From CBDCGV01 sp965216955 (GTDB lineage: Bacteria; Bacteroidota; Bacteroidia; Chitinophagales; JADIYW01): a DNA stretch of 44,890 nt. The DNA lies in the NCBI GenBank assembly GCA_965216955.1, contig CBDCGV010000001.1, positions 1 to 44,890 of the forward strand. Reading direction: 5' to 3'. Positions 34,115-43,872 of the stretch are shown in pieces (within the stretch, counting starts at the first letter, position 1; each line of letters begins with the position of its first letter). The notes under the pieces are model-generated. The model was not told the DNA's origin, ran no database searches, and saw only the letters and a list, made by a program, of their open reading frames with translations. Position numbers and translations under genes: made by a program.

Positions 34115-35107
34115 ATGAAAGCATTGGTATTGAGAGCGGATACGTTTAAGGTTGAAGAAATGGATAGGCCAACGGTGAATTATGGAGAAGCTCTAGTTAA
34201 AGTAAAATATGCGGCGCTTAATCATAGAGATCAATGGATTAGAGAGGGGATGTATCCTAAAATACAATTCCCATCTATTTTAGGTTCAGATGGATGTGGC
34301 GAAGTTGTTGAAATCGGAGAAGGAGTTGATGGTTCATGGAGAAGTCAGGAGGTAATTATTAATCCGAATGTTGGGTGGGGTAATGATTCATCAATTCAGC
34401 GTCCCGATTACAAAATATTAGGTATGCCCGATTTTGGAACAATTGCACAATATATAAAAGTACCTGCCGATCGATTACAATTAAAGCCTTCATATCTTTC
34501 AAATAAAGAGGCTGCGGCATTGCCGTTAGCTGGATTGACGGCTTTTAATGCGCTTTTTAATAAGGGGAAGGTTAAAAGAGATCAAAATGTTTTGATTAAT
34601 GGAGTAGGCGGAGGTGTTGCTCAATTTGCCTTTCAATATGCAATGGCTGTTGGTGCAAAGACATGGGTGACCAGTAGTAAAGAAGAAGTCTTGGAGTCAT
34701 GTGTTAATTATGGTGCTGCTGGAAGGGTTAATTATCATCGTCCGGATGCTTTTAAAAGAGTAAAAAAGGAAAGTGGGGGTTTTGATGTAATTATAGATAG
34801 TGCGGGTGGAGATCAATGGAATGATCTTATAGGCACTTTAAAGCCAGGTGGGAAGCTAGTATTTTATGGGGCTACTCAAGGATTACCTTCTAATTTAAAC
34901 CTGCGTATTATTTTCTGGAATCAGCTTTCAATTCATGGAAGCACAATGGGGAGCGATCAAGACTTTGAGGATATGATATCTTTTTGTGCTAAGTATAATA
35001 TAAAGCCCTTTATTGATAAAGTTTATGAGCTCGATGAAGTGGTTGATGCCTTTGATAGAATGGCAGTAGGGGCACAGTTTGGGAAAATTGTTGTTAAAAT
35101 AGATTAA
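34115..35107 (+). CDS. Medium-chain dehydrogenase/quinone oxidoreductase, zinc-independent
   Basis: 330 residues of the MDR superfamily. The N-terminal GroES-like domain has ALNHRDQWIREG and ILGSDGCGEVVEIGEGV. The NAD(P)-binding Rossmann part has INGVGGGVAQFAFQ, FDVIIDSAGG and FGKIVVKID at the end. The four-cysteine structural zinc loop and the catalytic zinc cysteine/histidine set of classical alcohol dehydrogenases are not apparent, which fits quinone or enone reductases. It is cytosolic and reduces an unknown carbonyl or quinone with NADPH or NADH. It faces the divergent marR gene and overlaps the convergent subtilase stop by four bases. Confidence 0.9.
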   Translation: MKALVLRADTFKVEEMDRPTVNYGEALVKVKYAALNHRDQWIREGMYPKIQFPSILGSDGCGEVVEIGEGVDGSWRSQEVIINPNVGWGNDSSIQRPDYKILGMPDFGTIAQYIKVPADRLQLKPSYLSNKEAAALPLAGLTAFNALFNKGKVKRDQNVLINGVGGGVAQFAFQYAMAVGAKTWVTSSKEEVLESCVNYGAAGRVNYHRPDAFKRVKKESGGFDVIIDSAGGDQWNDLIGTLKPGGKLVFYGATQGLPSNLNLRIIFWNQLSIHGSTMGSDQDFEDMISFCAKYNIKPFIDKVYELDEVVDAFDRMAVGAQFGKIVVKID

Positions 35108-36591
35108 TTTTTTTCAAGAGCTTTTTCCACAGCTTCTAATACATCAACCGTTCCCCATCCAAATTTTGGATCTTTATGTCCATTAAGTTTGTAGAAATAG
35201 GAGGATTCAATCATTATGTTAATAATCTCTTCTCTTGTTAGATCAGGGTTGGCACTCCAAACAAGTGCAAACATACCAGCCATTCTAGCAGTTGCCTCAG
35301 ATGAAGCAGCAGATCTTTCTACACAAAAATCGTTTTGTTTGCCCGTATGTGCGGTTTCTCCTTCAATAAAATCTCCATTCGTATCTAACCTATTTTTAAT
35401 ACCCGTAACGGATATAGTATTTGGTCTATAAGCTGGAAATATGACCCCAAGGATGTCTTTTACCTCTTCAAAAGAAGTCCCAGCAGCACAAAGCATAATT
35501 TTTCCAGTAGAATGATAATTATCAATGGCTCTTACAATTCTATGAATGTAAAAGAAGGTTCCAAGCGACATGCTTGTAATTTTGACACTGGGATCCTTAC
35601 TCATTGCTTTAATACCTTTTGTAATTCCGTGAATTTGGTCTGCGAAAAGGATAACAATTGCGGTGGAAACTCTTGCACAAGTAATATTGGCATTAGGAGA
35701 GATTACCATTGCTGATTGAACCATTCCACTTCCATGAAGCCATTGTGGCTCTAAAGCTTCACTTATTCCAAAAACATCATATGGTTGTGGTTCAATACCA
35801 TCGGGTCGAATACCTTTTACAAACCAAAGAGGATGATAGAATCCAACTACATTTTTTATTCCATATCCAGTATTTATGAATAAGTCATGAGCCCATGGAA
35901 CTATACCGTTGTCCAAAACAGCAATACCAATATTCTCGCCAAATATTTGATGGTTTAGATATACCTTGTCAATATTATGTCTTTTAACAACAATACCTAA
36001 AGTGTTGTCATAATTACTTACTTGAGTTGGATAATCAGGATTTAACAAATTAGGGTCTAAAGGAGATATTTGGCTTCTCTTTATATTTTTGTCTGAAGCA
36101 GCACTATTTTTATTATAGCTTTTTAAAGGAATTAAATCGATGGGGTATTCATTAACTTCTACAAAATCGACTTCTTCTAATTGACGAATTTCTTCTAATG
36201 TCTGCAGCCGGGTGATTTTTACACTAAAGTATTTTAACTCGTCATCTTTATGAACTAAAATCTGCTCTGGATTACCAAGAACACCAGAATTATTATTTTC
36301 CCTTTCATATATACTATTTAGTATAGTATTCCTTGTTTCAATTCCTCCCTTATATCCTATCACAAGAGTATTGTCAGATAAAGAAATAGCTTTAAATAGT
36401 GTTTCTGAGTTTTCTTTGTTCCAATCAAAGGGTTGGTTAGTGGTTCTTATTTTTTCGATAATGTAATTGTCGAGCGTAATTTTCTCATCATTTAAGCTTA
36501 TATGTTCTATAAAAGTAGATTCGGGAGAACAAGCAATAAATAAATAAGTAAGTAAAAAAGTAATCTTAGCTCTAAAAATTCTTTCTTTCAT
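35104..36591 (-). CDS. S8 subtilisin-like lipoprotein
   Basis: 495 residues. The signal ends in a lipobox (LFIAC, acylated Cys21; the next residue is Ser), so it is a membrane lipoprotein. An inhibitor-like propeptide region spans about 35-160. The catalytic triad is present: Asp227 (AVLDNGI), His286 (LHGSGM) and Ser431. The motif around Ser431, ASSEATARMAG, replaces the usual GTSMAxPHVAG. The oxyanion-hole asparagine normally in AAGN is Thr372 (CAAGTS). The enzyme may be slow, specialised or inactive. It is transcribed alone, converging on the dehydrogenase gene. Confidence 0.9.
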   Translation of the reverse strand: MKERIFRAKITFLLTYLFIACSPESTFIEHISLNDEKITLDNYIIEKIRTTNQPFDWNKENSETLFKAISLSDNTLVIGYKGGIETRNTILNSIYERENNNSGVLGNPEQILVHKDDELKYFSVKITRLQTLEEIRQLEEVDFVEVNEYPIDLIPLKSYNKNSAASDKNIKRSQISPLDPNLLNPDYPTQVSNYDNTLGIVVKRHNIDKVYLNHQIFGENIGIAVLDNGIVPWAHDLFINTGYGIKNVVGFYHPLWFVKGIRPDGIEPQPYDVFGISEALEPQWLHGSGMVQSAMVISPNANITCARVSTAIVILFADQIHGITKGIKAMSKDPSVKITSMSLGTFFYIHRIVRAIDNYHSTGKIMLCAAGTSFEEVKDILGVIFPAYRPNTISVTGIKNRLDTNGDFIEGETAHTGKQNDFCVERSAASSEATARMAGMFALVWSANPDLTREEIINIMIESSYFYKLNGHKDPKFGWGTVDVLEAVEKALEKN

Positions 36592-36718
36592 GCGATAAGT
36601 TTATCATCTTAAATTAGAAAAAAGAATAATATGTGCTTCTAAAATCTCTGTTAAAATATTGAAACACCAAAATTAATTGACTTATGATAAGGAGTATTAG
36701 GGAGGAGAAGTAATTTTA

Positions 36719-38008
36719 TTAGTCTCCCATTAAACCTTCAATCTCCTCTACTTCTAGTGGAATATCATTCATTAAGTCAATCGGGTCGTCTTTTGTAATG
36801 AGAATGTCATTTTCTATTCTTATGCCTATTCCTTCTTCTCTAACATAAATGCCGGGTTCGCATGTATAAACGTTGTTTTTTTCAAGTTTTTTGTATCTAT
36901 CCGCTAAATCATGGACATCTATACCTAAAGAATGCCCAAGTCCATGCATAAAATACTTACTCCAAGCTGGATGGCCTTTATCTTGATTTTGAATGTCTGC
37001 CTTATCAATCAACCCTAGTGATAGACATTCTGACTCTACTAATTTTCCTGTTTCTATTCGTAGTTCTTCCATTGATGCACCGGGTCGCATCATTGATCTC
37101 ATTTCTTTTAATACTCTTAGTACTGCGTTGTAGAGTTCTTTTTGTCTTTTGGTATATTTTCCATTAATTGGAATTGTTCTGGTTAAATCCGCAGCATAAT
37201 TTGCATAATCTACTCCAAAATCCATCAAAAGGATTTCCCCATTTTTGCATTCATTATTGTTTGCTATGTAATGTAGTACACAAGAATTTTTTCCTGAGGC
37301 AATAATGGGGTAGTAAGCATATCCGGTGCCTCTCTTTTTTAGAAATTCATGCATGATCTCTGCTTCAATTTCATACTCCATTACGCCTGGTTTTACAAAT
37401 TTTAAAACCCTTAGGAAAGCGTCTTTGGTAATGGCGCATGATTGCTTAATTAATTCGATTTCTATGGGATGTTTTTTTGCTCTAAGTTCCCCCATGATTG
37501 GGCTAGACCTTTTGATGGAATGTGTGGGATATTTTTCTTTTAGTTTTTTTGCGAAACGAAGATTCCTATCCACCACTTTTGAGTTTGCCCTATCGTTTTC
37601 ATTCATATTTAAGTAGACATAATCAGCGTAGGATATTAGAGTAGATAGAATCGTTTCGAATTGGTCAATCCAAAAGACTGTTTTAATTCCAGAAGTTGCT
37701 TCAGCTTCAGCTTTGGTATATTTATGACCTTCCCAAGTTGCAATATGTTCATTGGTCTTTTTTATAAATAAAATTTCTCTGAGTTTTGAGTTCGGATAAT
37801 CCGGAAATAGTACAAGAATAGTTTCTTCTTGATCGATTCCGCTTAGATAAAATAAATCTGCATTTTGTCTGAATGGGAAAGTAGCATCACCACTGTATGG
37901 CATTTCATCGTTAGAATGAAAAATGGCCAAGCCATTAGCAGCTAGTTTTTTTGTGAAATTCTTTCTGTTAGAAACAAAAAGTTGATTATCTATAGGCAAA
38001 TACTTCAT
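36719..38008 (-). CDS. Xaa-Pro aminopeptidase P family
   Basis: 429 residues with the creatinase-like N-terminal domain and a pita-bread M24 domain. The five dinuclear manganese ligands line up: Asp263 and Asp274 (LLMDFG, AADLTRTIP), His359 (HGLGHSLGIDVHD), Glu384 (CEPG) and Glu399 (RIEN). It removes an N-terminal residue next to proline. No signal peptide is present, so it is cytosolic. It is 104 bases after the pckA end and probably transcribed separately, since a hairpin lies between. Confidence 0.95.
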   Translation of the reverse strand: MKYLPIDNQLFVSNRKNFTKKLAANGLAIFHSNDEMPYSGDATFPFRQNADLFYLSGIDQEETILVLFPDYPNSKLREILFIKKTNEHIATWEGHKYTKAEAEATSGIKTVFWIDQFETILSTLISYADYVYLNMNENDRANSKVVDRNLRFAKKLKEKYPTHSIKRSSPIMGELRAKKHPIEIELIKQSCAITKDAFLRVLKFVKPGVMEYEIEAEIMHEFLKKRGTGYAYYPIIASGKNSCVLHYIANNNECKNGEILLMDFGVDYANYAADLTRTIPINGKYTKRQKELYNAVLRVLKEMRSMMRPGASMEELRIETGKLVESECLSLGLIDKADIQNQDKGHPAWSKYFMHGLGHSLGIDVHDLADRYKKLEKNNVYTCEPGIYVREEGIGIRIENDILITKDDPIDLMNDIPLEVEEIEGLMGD

Positions 38009-38060
38009 GTTGACTAATATACAACGAGCCTATTTGCAAAAAAAACAATGGAGAAAATTT

Positions 38061-38089
38061 ATAGATAAGAGGGAGTCAAATTCTTATCT
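38061..38089 (-). terminator. Probable terminator after pckA
   Basis: A nine-base perfect inverted repeat (TAGATAAGA at 38061-38069 and its complement at 38081-38089) with an 11-base loop, followed on the minus strand by a T-rich stretch. It lies just after the pckA stop (38113). The stem is AT-rich and so weaker than the other terminators in the window. Confidence 0.45.
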
Positions 38090-38112
38090 ACAATAGCTTA
38101 TATGTGTTGGAC

Positions 38113-39723
38113 TCACGCAATAGTCTCCAGCTGCGGCGCTGCACTCATAATCTCTTGAGATGCTACCGCTTCGAATTGCGCAAAATTACTAATGAATTCT
38201 TTTGCTAACTGTTCTGCCTTTTCATCATATTCCGATTGGCTTGCCCAAGTATTTCTTGGATTTAAAACTTCATCTGGAACATTCGGACAAGTTTTAGGAA
38301 TTTCTAAGTTAAAAATTGGAATAGTTTCATATTCTACATTATTCAATTCCCCATTCAAAGCGGCAGTGATTAATGCACGCGTATATTTTAAGCTCATTCG
38401 CTTTCCTGTTCCATATGCTCCACCTGTCATTCCCGTATTAATCAACCAAACTTTTGCATGGTACTTTCTCATACGTTCTGCAAGCATTTCTGCATATTTT
38501 GTTGGATGTAATGGCAAAAAAGGAGCACCATAACATGCTGAAAAAGCGGTAACAGGCTCGGTTATTCCAGCTTCAGTTCCTGCAACTTTTGAAGTGTATC
38601 CAGAAATAAATTGATACATTGCTTGACTTTCGCTAAGCTTAGATATTGGAGGTAGTACACCAAAAGCATCGTATGTTAAAAAGAAAACATTTTTTGGGAT
38701 TCCCCCTTTTGAAGGAACCATAATATTATCAATATGATTAATAGGGTATGAAACTCTAGTGTTTTGAGTTTTTGAAATATCATGAAAATCAGGTTCGCTA
38801 GTTCCAGATTTAAAGATGATATTTTCTAAAATAGCACCTTCTTTGATTGCTCCGAAAATTTGAGGTTCCTTTTCAGCAGATAAGTCTATACATTTGGCAT
38901 AACATCCTCCTTCAAAGTTAAAAACTCCTTCATTGCTCCATCCGTGTTCATCATCTCCAATTAATTTTCTATTTGCATCCGCTGAAAGTGTTGTCTTTCC
39001 TGTTCCCGATAATCCAAAGAATAAAGCAACATCGCCATTAGTACCTACATTGGCTGAACAATGCATGGATAAGACATCTTTTTCAAAGGGCAAAACAAAA
39101 TTCAATACTGAGAAAATTCCCTTTTTGATCTCTCCAGTATATCCAGTACCTCCAATAATAATTTGCTTCTTTGTGAAATTGATAATTGCAAAATTGTGTT
39201 GTCTGGTACCATCAATAGATGCATCTGCGTGAAAAGAAGGTACTGCTAGAATATGCCAATCTGGAACTGCGTTAAGAATTTCTTCTTCTGTTGGACGCAA
39301 AAACATATTGCTTGCAAACATATTGGCCCAAGGTAATTCTGTCATAATACGCACATTCAAACGATAGTTTTCATCTGCACAAGCATAAACATCACGAACG
39401 TATAAGTCTTTTCCTTGAATATAATTAGTCATTTTTTCAAATAACTGATCGAATTTGTCTGCCTCAATGGGCATATTAATATTATTCCAATCTACTGCAT
39501 TTTTAGTAATCTCATCTTTTACAATAAATCTGTCTTTAGGTGATCTACCAGTAAATTCTCCTGTATCTACAGCAAGTGCTCCTGAATCAGCAATAACTCC
39601 CATGTTTTTATCAATACTTATTTTTGTTAACGCTTCAGGCGTCAAATTCCAGTATGCATTTACATTGGTAATTCCTAAAGTTTCTAAGTTTGCATTAGGA
39701 TTCTTAATTCCATTTTCACTCAT
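38113..39723 (-). CDS. pckA: Phosphoenolpyruvate carboxykinase (ATP)
   Basis: 536 residues, normal length. It converts oxaloacetate plus ATP to PEP plus CO2, feeding gluconeogenesis. Visible sites are FTGRSPKDRFIV (57-68), the GGTGYTGEIKK oxaloacetate loop (191-201), the P-loop GLSGTGKTT (237-245) and GDDEHGW (257-263). This is the ATP-dependent type, not the GTP-dependent type. It is cytosolic. A perfect -7 box lies upstream and a hairpin downstream, so it is probably its own unit. The gap to dprA is 171 bases. Confidence 0.97.
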   Translation of the reverse strand: MSENGIKNPNANLETLGITNVNAYWNLTPEALTKISIDKNMGVIADSGALAVDTGEFTGRSPKDRFIVKDEITKNAVDWNNINMPIEADKFDQLFEKMTNYIQGKDLYVRDVYACADENYRLNVRIMTELPWANMFASNMFLRPTEEEILNAVPDWHILAVPSFHADASIDGTRQHNFAIINFTKKQIIIGGTGYTGEIKKGIFSVLNFVLPFEKDVLSMHCSANVGTNGDVALFFGLSGTGKTTLSADANRKLIGDDEHGWSNEGVFNFEGGCYAKCIDLSAEKEPQIFGAIKEGAILENIIFKSGTSEPDFHDISKTQNTRVSYPINHIDNIMVPSKGGIPKNVFFLTYDAFGVLPPISKLSESQAMYQFISGYTSKVAGTEAGITEPVTAFSACYGAPFLPLHPTKYAEMLAERMRKYHAKVWLINTGMTGGAYGTGKRMSLKYTRALITAALNGELNNVEYETIPIFNLEIPKTCPNVPDEVLNPRNTWASQSEYDEKAEQLAKEFISNFAQFEAVASQEIMSAAPQLETIA

Positions 39724-39755
39724 CTTCGTCTATGATTTTAAAAAAAAATGTGGCA

Positions 39756-39763
39756 CAAAAGTA
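39756..39763 (-). promoter_or_regulatory. Promoter -7 box of pckA
   Basis: TACTTTTG on the minus strand fits TAnnTTTG exactly and ends 32 bases before the ATG at 39723. No TTG is seen at a 20-base spacing, so the -33 element is weak. The rest of the 171-base gap between dprA and pckA is AT-rich, and I see no other gene in it. Confidence 0.45.
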
Positions 39764-39894
39764 ATGATTTTTAAATGGATAATTTGGTTGCATTTGCAAT
39801 TGTTTAAAATTTGTTGATCTATGTTAATTGAGGAAGAAAAGTCTATTTATAGGGATATGGGTGCTTAATTAGAGCCTAGAAATATTCAAGAATT

Positions 39895-41007
39895 TTAATT
39901 GAGCTCGTAACAATTGCCCGGTAAACCAAGAAGAATCCCCCTTAGTTCCAGATCTAAAAGCTTAGAAATCAAAATGCCTCTAGGTAAGTTTATTTCGTTT
40001 GAAATCTGATCAATATGCCATCTTTTCTCACTTTTCTTAAATAAATCATAAATCTGTTGTTCCTCTTTATTTAAAGAAGGATATATTTTAAGTTGTATTT
40101 GACTTGGAGGTTGCTTTTTTTGTAGATCCCAACCCAAGTACTTGATAATATCTGTTCCAGATTCAACTAGTGCCGCTCTATTGGTTTTTATAAGAAAATT
40201 GCAGCCTTCAGCATATTGATCGTTTATTCTTCCTGGAAATGCAAAGACTTCCCTGTTATAAGAGTTAGCTATTTCTGCACTAATTAATGAACCTCCTTTT
40301 TTTGCAGATTCAACAACAACTAAGGCATCACATAACCCAGCTATTATTCTGTTCCTTTTTGGGAAATTTTGTTTGTCAGGAGGAGTTTGTGATAAAAACT
40401 CCGAAATCATCCCTCCGTTTTGTGTCATTTTTTTTGCTATTGGTGCATGACTATTAGGGTAGACCCTGTCAAGACCATGTGCAAGTACACATGCTGTAGG
40501 AAGACTAGCTTCTAAAGCGTATTTATGTGCATGAATATCAATTCCATATGCCAATCCACTAATAATTAAAACATTATAGGTCCTTATTTGCTCTATTAGT
40601 TCTTTGAGTTGTTTTTTTCCTTGTAAGGTTGCTTTTCTTGTCCCTACTATACTAATTACTTTGTTTGTGTTCCAATCTATATTGCCCTTACTGTAAAGTA
40701 CAATTGGAGCATCTCCACATAGCGCTAATCTTTGAGGGTAGTTTTGGTCATTAAAGTGTACTGCTGATATGTTTTCCTTTTTTAAAAATTCAATTTCCTT
40801 ATCAGCTCTTTGAATCGCTGAATTTTTGTGTAGGTTAAAATTGTGGATTAGTTTGCTACCAATGCCAGGAACTTTTCTTAGCTCTGAAATGGGTACCTCT
40901 AAAACTTCTTTGGCACTGCCGATATAGGCAATTAAAGATTTGGCTATAGTTGAACCTATACCAGGGATTTGGGTAAGTGCAATGTAATATTTTATGTTGG
41001 GGCTCAA
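39895..41007 (-). CDS. dprA: DNA-processing protein DprA
   Basis: 370 residues with three parts. The first is an N-terminal helix-hairpin-helix pair (IPGIGSTIAKSLIAYIG, VPGIGSKLIHNF). The second is the central Rossmann-like DprA domain (ISIVGTRKATLQGKK, SGLAYGIDIHAH, RNRIIAGLCDALVVVES, AFPGRINDQYAEGCNFLI). The third is a winged-helix end near 320-365. DprA binds incoming single-stranded DNA in natural transformation and loads RecA. It is cytosolic. The gene lies 21 bases after the Wzi-like gene and might be co-transcribed with it. No other competence gene is in the window. Confidence 0.96.
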   Translation of the reverse strand: MSPNIKYYIALTQIPGIGSTIAKSLIAYIGSAKEVLEVPISELRKVPGIGSKLIHNFNLHKNSAIQRADKEIEFLKKENISAVHFNDQNYPQRLALCGDAPIVLYSKGNIDWNTNKVISIVGTRKATLQGKKQLKELIEQIRTYNVLIISGLAYGIDIHAHKYALEASLPTACVLAHGLDRVYPNSHAPIAKKMTQNGGMISEFLSQTPPDKQNFPKRNRIIAGLCDALVVVESAKKGGSLISAEIANSYNREVFAFPGRINDQYAEGCNFLIKTNRAALVESGTDIIKYLGWDLQKKQPPSQIQLKIYPSLNKEEQQIYDLFKKSEKRWHIDQISNEINLPRGILISKLLDLELRGILLGLPGNCYELN

Positions 41008-41028
41008 TTTATTTGGACATCATGACTT

Positions 41029-42699
41029 TTAGAAATCGGTATATCTATCAAAAATCCCAGTTTTTACAGTAAAACCAATATAATGCATCTTTTCATCAAC
41101 CAAAGAAGAGCTTTGTTTTCTAAAATTGTAATTGATTTCTGCAGTCATGTTTAACGTAGGGTTGATCAAATATCCTATTCTTAGATTTGAGGATAATAAT
41201 TTTGTTTTAACACCTTGTAAAAAAGGATTCCCATATGCAAAGTCTAAGGCACTTTTAATGCCCCCTGCTATTTCAAAATCTGATACGAATATATCACCAC
41301 CTTCGTGTCTTGTTGTGAAACTTGTTGGATCGTCGGCTCCTCTTCTTACAAGCTGAAACTTATAGTCAAAGAAGAATCTATCATATCGATATTTTATAAT
41401 ACTTAATAGTTCCCAGAAATTAGCTCCCAGAGGATGTGTTAAGCTTTGATTTAAATGAGCATAATTTTGCTCAGGAGTTTTGTGCGCAAATGTGTAAGGC
41501 CTTACCAAATTGTATTCTGTTTGGAAACTTAGATTTTTAACTCCAAATGCATCTAAAACTCTATGGCCTAATTGCACTGCAAACTTTGTTCTATAAAAGT
41601 TATATCTGTCTGAGGAGCGTCCTGATCTAATTTTATCAATATCTAAATCATCTAAAGTAAATTGGGTGTAGAATTGATTTCTGTCTTTTGCTTTGAATTT
41701 CATGTTTAGTCCTAAAATCACATTATCTGGAGATCCAAGGCCAAATTCAATAGGACGTAATAAAATAACAGGGTTTAGATATCCTATTTCAATACCTCGG
41801 GTTCCGGTACTATCAGATCTTTCCCAAATAACTCCCTCAAAAAAGCCCAACTGTAACCACTTAGCTACATCAATACTAACATAATGAAATACACCATATT
41901 TTGTATTTGAAATGTCTGTGTTAAAACTTCTACTGTTGAAATCATAAGGGGTATATTTCATTACATTAAAGAGATAGGTGTATTTTATTCTCCAAAAATT
42001 TCCGGTTAATTTTACATAAGGATAGTTCGGAGCATTGTATGAAAGAAAAAAGCTTCTGTATCCATCTCCCCAAAAATGCTTTCCATGCCCCACCTCTAAA
42101 CTAAAATGTTTAATTGGCGTATACGTAAAAGAGGCAGTAATCATTTTTGAAGTGATAATTTCTTCTCCATCATTAAACTCAGCTTTTCTATATCCGGGAA
42201 CAACCTCTCTATGATTAATGTAATTGTATATGTGGGATACTGGATTGCCCCAGTAATGCTTGTATGCAAAAGATAAGTTGACTTTAGGACCAAAGTTTGC
42301 CATTAACCTTATGCCTAATCCAAATTCATAATTAAAATCTTTATTTGAAAAGTCATAACCTGTACTTGATTCAATAAGGGGACTAACACCTAAGTGTATC
42401 TTTTGATTAGAGAAATCAATTAAATCTCTTTCAAAAGGAGCAAATGTCAAACCATTAGAATCTAGTGCTTCAATATTGTAAATAGTTTCTATGGTAGTAT
42501 ACTCTTTTACCTCACTATAATTGTAGGGTTTTACTGATGTGTGAAACCCTGATTCACTATAATTAAGTAACCTATCGTAGGTATTAATTACAGAATGATT
42601 TAATGGCACATTGTTTTGTTGTGCAAATGCATGTGAAACTAAAACCAAAAAGAATGTTAGGGCCTTTAAACCTGTTGTCATCAAAAATTTAATTGTCAT
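41029..42699 (-). CDS. Wzi-like outer-membrane beta-barrel protein
   Basis: 556 residues with a signal peptide (cut near SHAFAQ) and sequence typical of an outer-membrane barrel. The region VGHGKHFWGDGYRSFFLSYN, then GYLNPVILLRPIEF and LGLNMKFKA, recalls Wzi, the capsule-anchoring lectin-like barrel, in its Bacteroidota form. The match is from pattern memory, so capsule attachment is a cautious inference. The last strands end in an aromatic (YTDF), as barrel proteins do. It lies between the mscL terminator and dprA. Confidence 0.78.
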   Translation of the reverse strand: MTIKFLMTTGLKALTFFLVLVSHAFAQQNNVPLNHSVINTYDRLLNYSESGFHTSVKPYNYSEVKEYTTIETIYNIEALDSNGLTFAPFERDLIDFSNQKIHLGVSPLIESSTGYDFSNKDFNYEFGLGIRLMANFGPKVNLSFAYKHYWGNPVSHIYNYINHREVVPGYRKAEFNDGEEIITSKMITASFTYTPIKHFSLEVGHGKHFWGDGYRSFFLSYNAPNYPYVKLTGNFWRIKYTYLFNVMKYTPYDFNSRSFNTDISNTKYGVFHYVSIDVAKWLQLGFFEGVIWERSDSTGTRGIEIGYLNPVILLRPIEFGLGSPDNVILGLNMKFKAKDRNQFYTQFTLDDLDIDKIRSGRSSDRYNFYRTKFAVQLGHRVLDAFGVKNLSFQTEYNLVRPYTFAHKTPEQNYAHLNQSLTHPLGANFWELLSIIKYRYDRFFFDYKFQLVRRGADDPTSFTTRHEGGDIFVSDFEIAGGIKSALDFAYGNPFLQGVKTKLLSSNLRIGYLINPTLNMTAEINYNFRKQSSSLVDEKMHYIGFTVKTGIFDRYTDF

Positions 42700-42740
42700 T
42701 AATCAGATAAGACTGTAAATATACAAGTTGTGTTGCATAA

Positions 42741-42771
42741 AAAAGGCTATCAAACAATTTGATAGCCTTTT
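42741..42771 (-). terminator. Terminator after mscL
   Basis: A perfect 14-bp stem (42741-42754 and 42758-42771, core AGGCTATCAAA) with a three-base loop and a T-run following on the minus strand. It begins 23 bases after the mscL stop and separates mscL from the Wzi-like gene. Confidence 0.9.
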
Positions 42772-42794
42772 CAAAGTTTCTATTTTATTCTAAA

Positions 42795-43205
42795 TTATTT
42801 ACCAGCTTTCAATAAATCTCTTATTTCTGCTAATAAATCAGCCTCAGACGGTCCAGGATCTTCCTCTGCAGGTTCTTCTTTCTTTTTGGTCTTGTTATAG
42901 GCCCTAACAATCATAAATAGAACAAAACCAACAATAATTAAATTAATTATTGAATTAATCCATGCTCCATATCTAATGGCAACCGCATCTGATTCAACAG
43001 TTCCGTCTGCTGCTAAAGTTGCCTCTTTCAGAACATATTGCATGTCAGAAAAATCAGTGCCTGCTGTAGCAAGTCCTACTACTGGCATTACAATGTCATT
43101 CACAAATCCATTAACAACCAAACTTACTGCACCGGCTAAAATGACAGCCACAGCAAAGTCAATTACATTTCCTGTTAAGATAAAATCTTTAAATTCTTTA
43201 AACAT
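42795..43205 (-). CDS. mscL: Large-conductance mechanosensitive channel MscL
   Basis: 136 residues with two membrane helices (about 15-45 and 84-105). MscL landmarks are the N-terminal FKEFKDFILTGNVIDFAVAVI, VNDIVMPVVG after TM1, a periplasmic loop, and the C-terminal cytoplasmic helix EADLLAEIRDLLK. It opens under membrane tension to release solutes during osmotic downshock. The acidic/proline linker (EEPAEEDPGPSE) before the last helix is longer than in E. coli. It is transcribed alone, with a strong terminator. No perfect -7 box is seen in its 137-base upstream gap. Confidence 0.97.
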   Translation of the reverse strand: MFKEFKDFILTGNVIDFAVAVILAGAVSLVVNGFVNDIVMPVVGLATAGTDFSDMQYVLKEATLAADGTVESDAVAIRYGAWINSIINLIIVGFVLFMIVRAYNKTKKKEEPAEEDPGPSEADLLAEIRDLLKAGK

Positions 43206-43342
43206 GTGCTTATTTTTATTAAGTCTAATTTAACAAATAATAGAGTTAAATTTCACATGAATAATACACATTGTGGAAATTTTACTTATAGTTGAACTAA
43301 AGTACTCTTAGATCTAGAATATCTTTTTTAAAAGAGTTAGAG

Positions 43343-43774
43343 TTAAAGGTACCTTTTCACCTCAAAAAAATGATCAATCAATTGCTTGCATTCTTGTTCT
43401 AAAATACCTCCTATGATTTCTAGTTTATTTAAACTTGTAATATCTGTTTTATGTGAAGTGTCAAAGGCTCCGAAAAAAACTTTTCTAATATGTGCATGTT
43501 CAATAGCGCCCCAACACATTTTGCAAGGAGCTAGTGTAACATAAAGTTCACACTCATCTAAATATTTGCTTTGTAAATAATTATTTGCAGCAGTTATTGC
43601 AATCATTTCAGCATGAGCAGTGACATCTGTTAGCATTTCTGTTTGATTATGTCCTCTTGCAATAATTTTCTCATTGCAGACAATTACTGATCCTACAGGA
43701 ATTTCATTCAAATTCATTGCTTTTTCTGCCTCTTTTAAGGCTTCTTTCATATAATATTCTGCTTTATTTTTCAT
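43343..43774 (-). CDS. TadA-like tRNA adenosine/nucleoside deaminase
   Basis: 143 residues of the zinc cytidine deaminase-like fold. The zinc site is His54 with the catalytic Glu56 (HAEM), Cys84 and Cys87 (LAPCKMCWGA). Length, NQTEMLTDVTAHAE and the C-terminal HFF region fit TadA, which converts the wobble adenosine of tRNA-Arg(ACG) to inosine. TadA usually has E-P-C at the second motif, and here it is A-P-C. A guanine deaminase-like role is therefore not excluded. It is cytosolic, and diverges from the partial TolC gene at the right edge. Confidence 0.88.
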   Translation of the reverse strand: MKNKAEYYMKEALKEAEKAMNLNEIPVGSVIVCNEKIIARGHNQTEMLTDVTAHAEMIAITAANNYLQSKYLDECELYVTLAPCKMCWGAIEHAHIRKVFFGAFDTSHKTDITSLNKLEIIGGILEQECKQLIDHFFEVKRYL

Positions 43775-43872
43775 TTTGGTATCTTCGTTGTGATCATTAA
43801 ATGTTGTTAAAAAGCTTAGGATGCAAGCAAACTTAATGGATATTCACTAACTTTCTAATCGTAGAAATATAA

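Noticed and set aside
43206..43342. 137-base gap between tadA and mscL, examined for an RNA gene
   Set aside because: AT-rich with no stable hairpin and no exact TAnnTTTG box; only a near match with one extra base.
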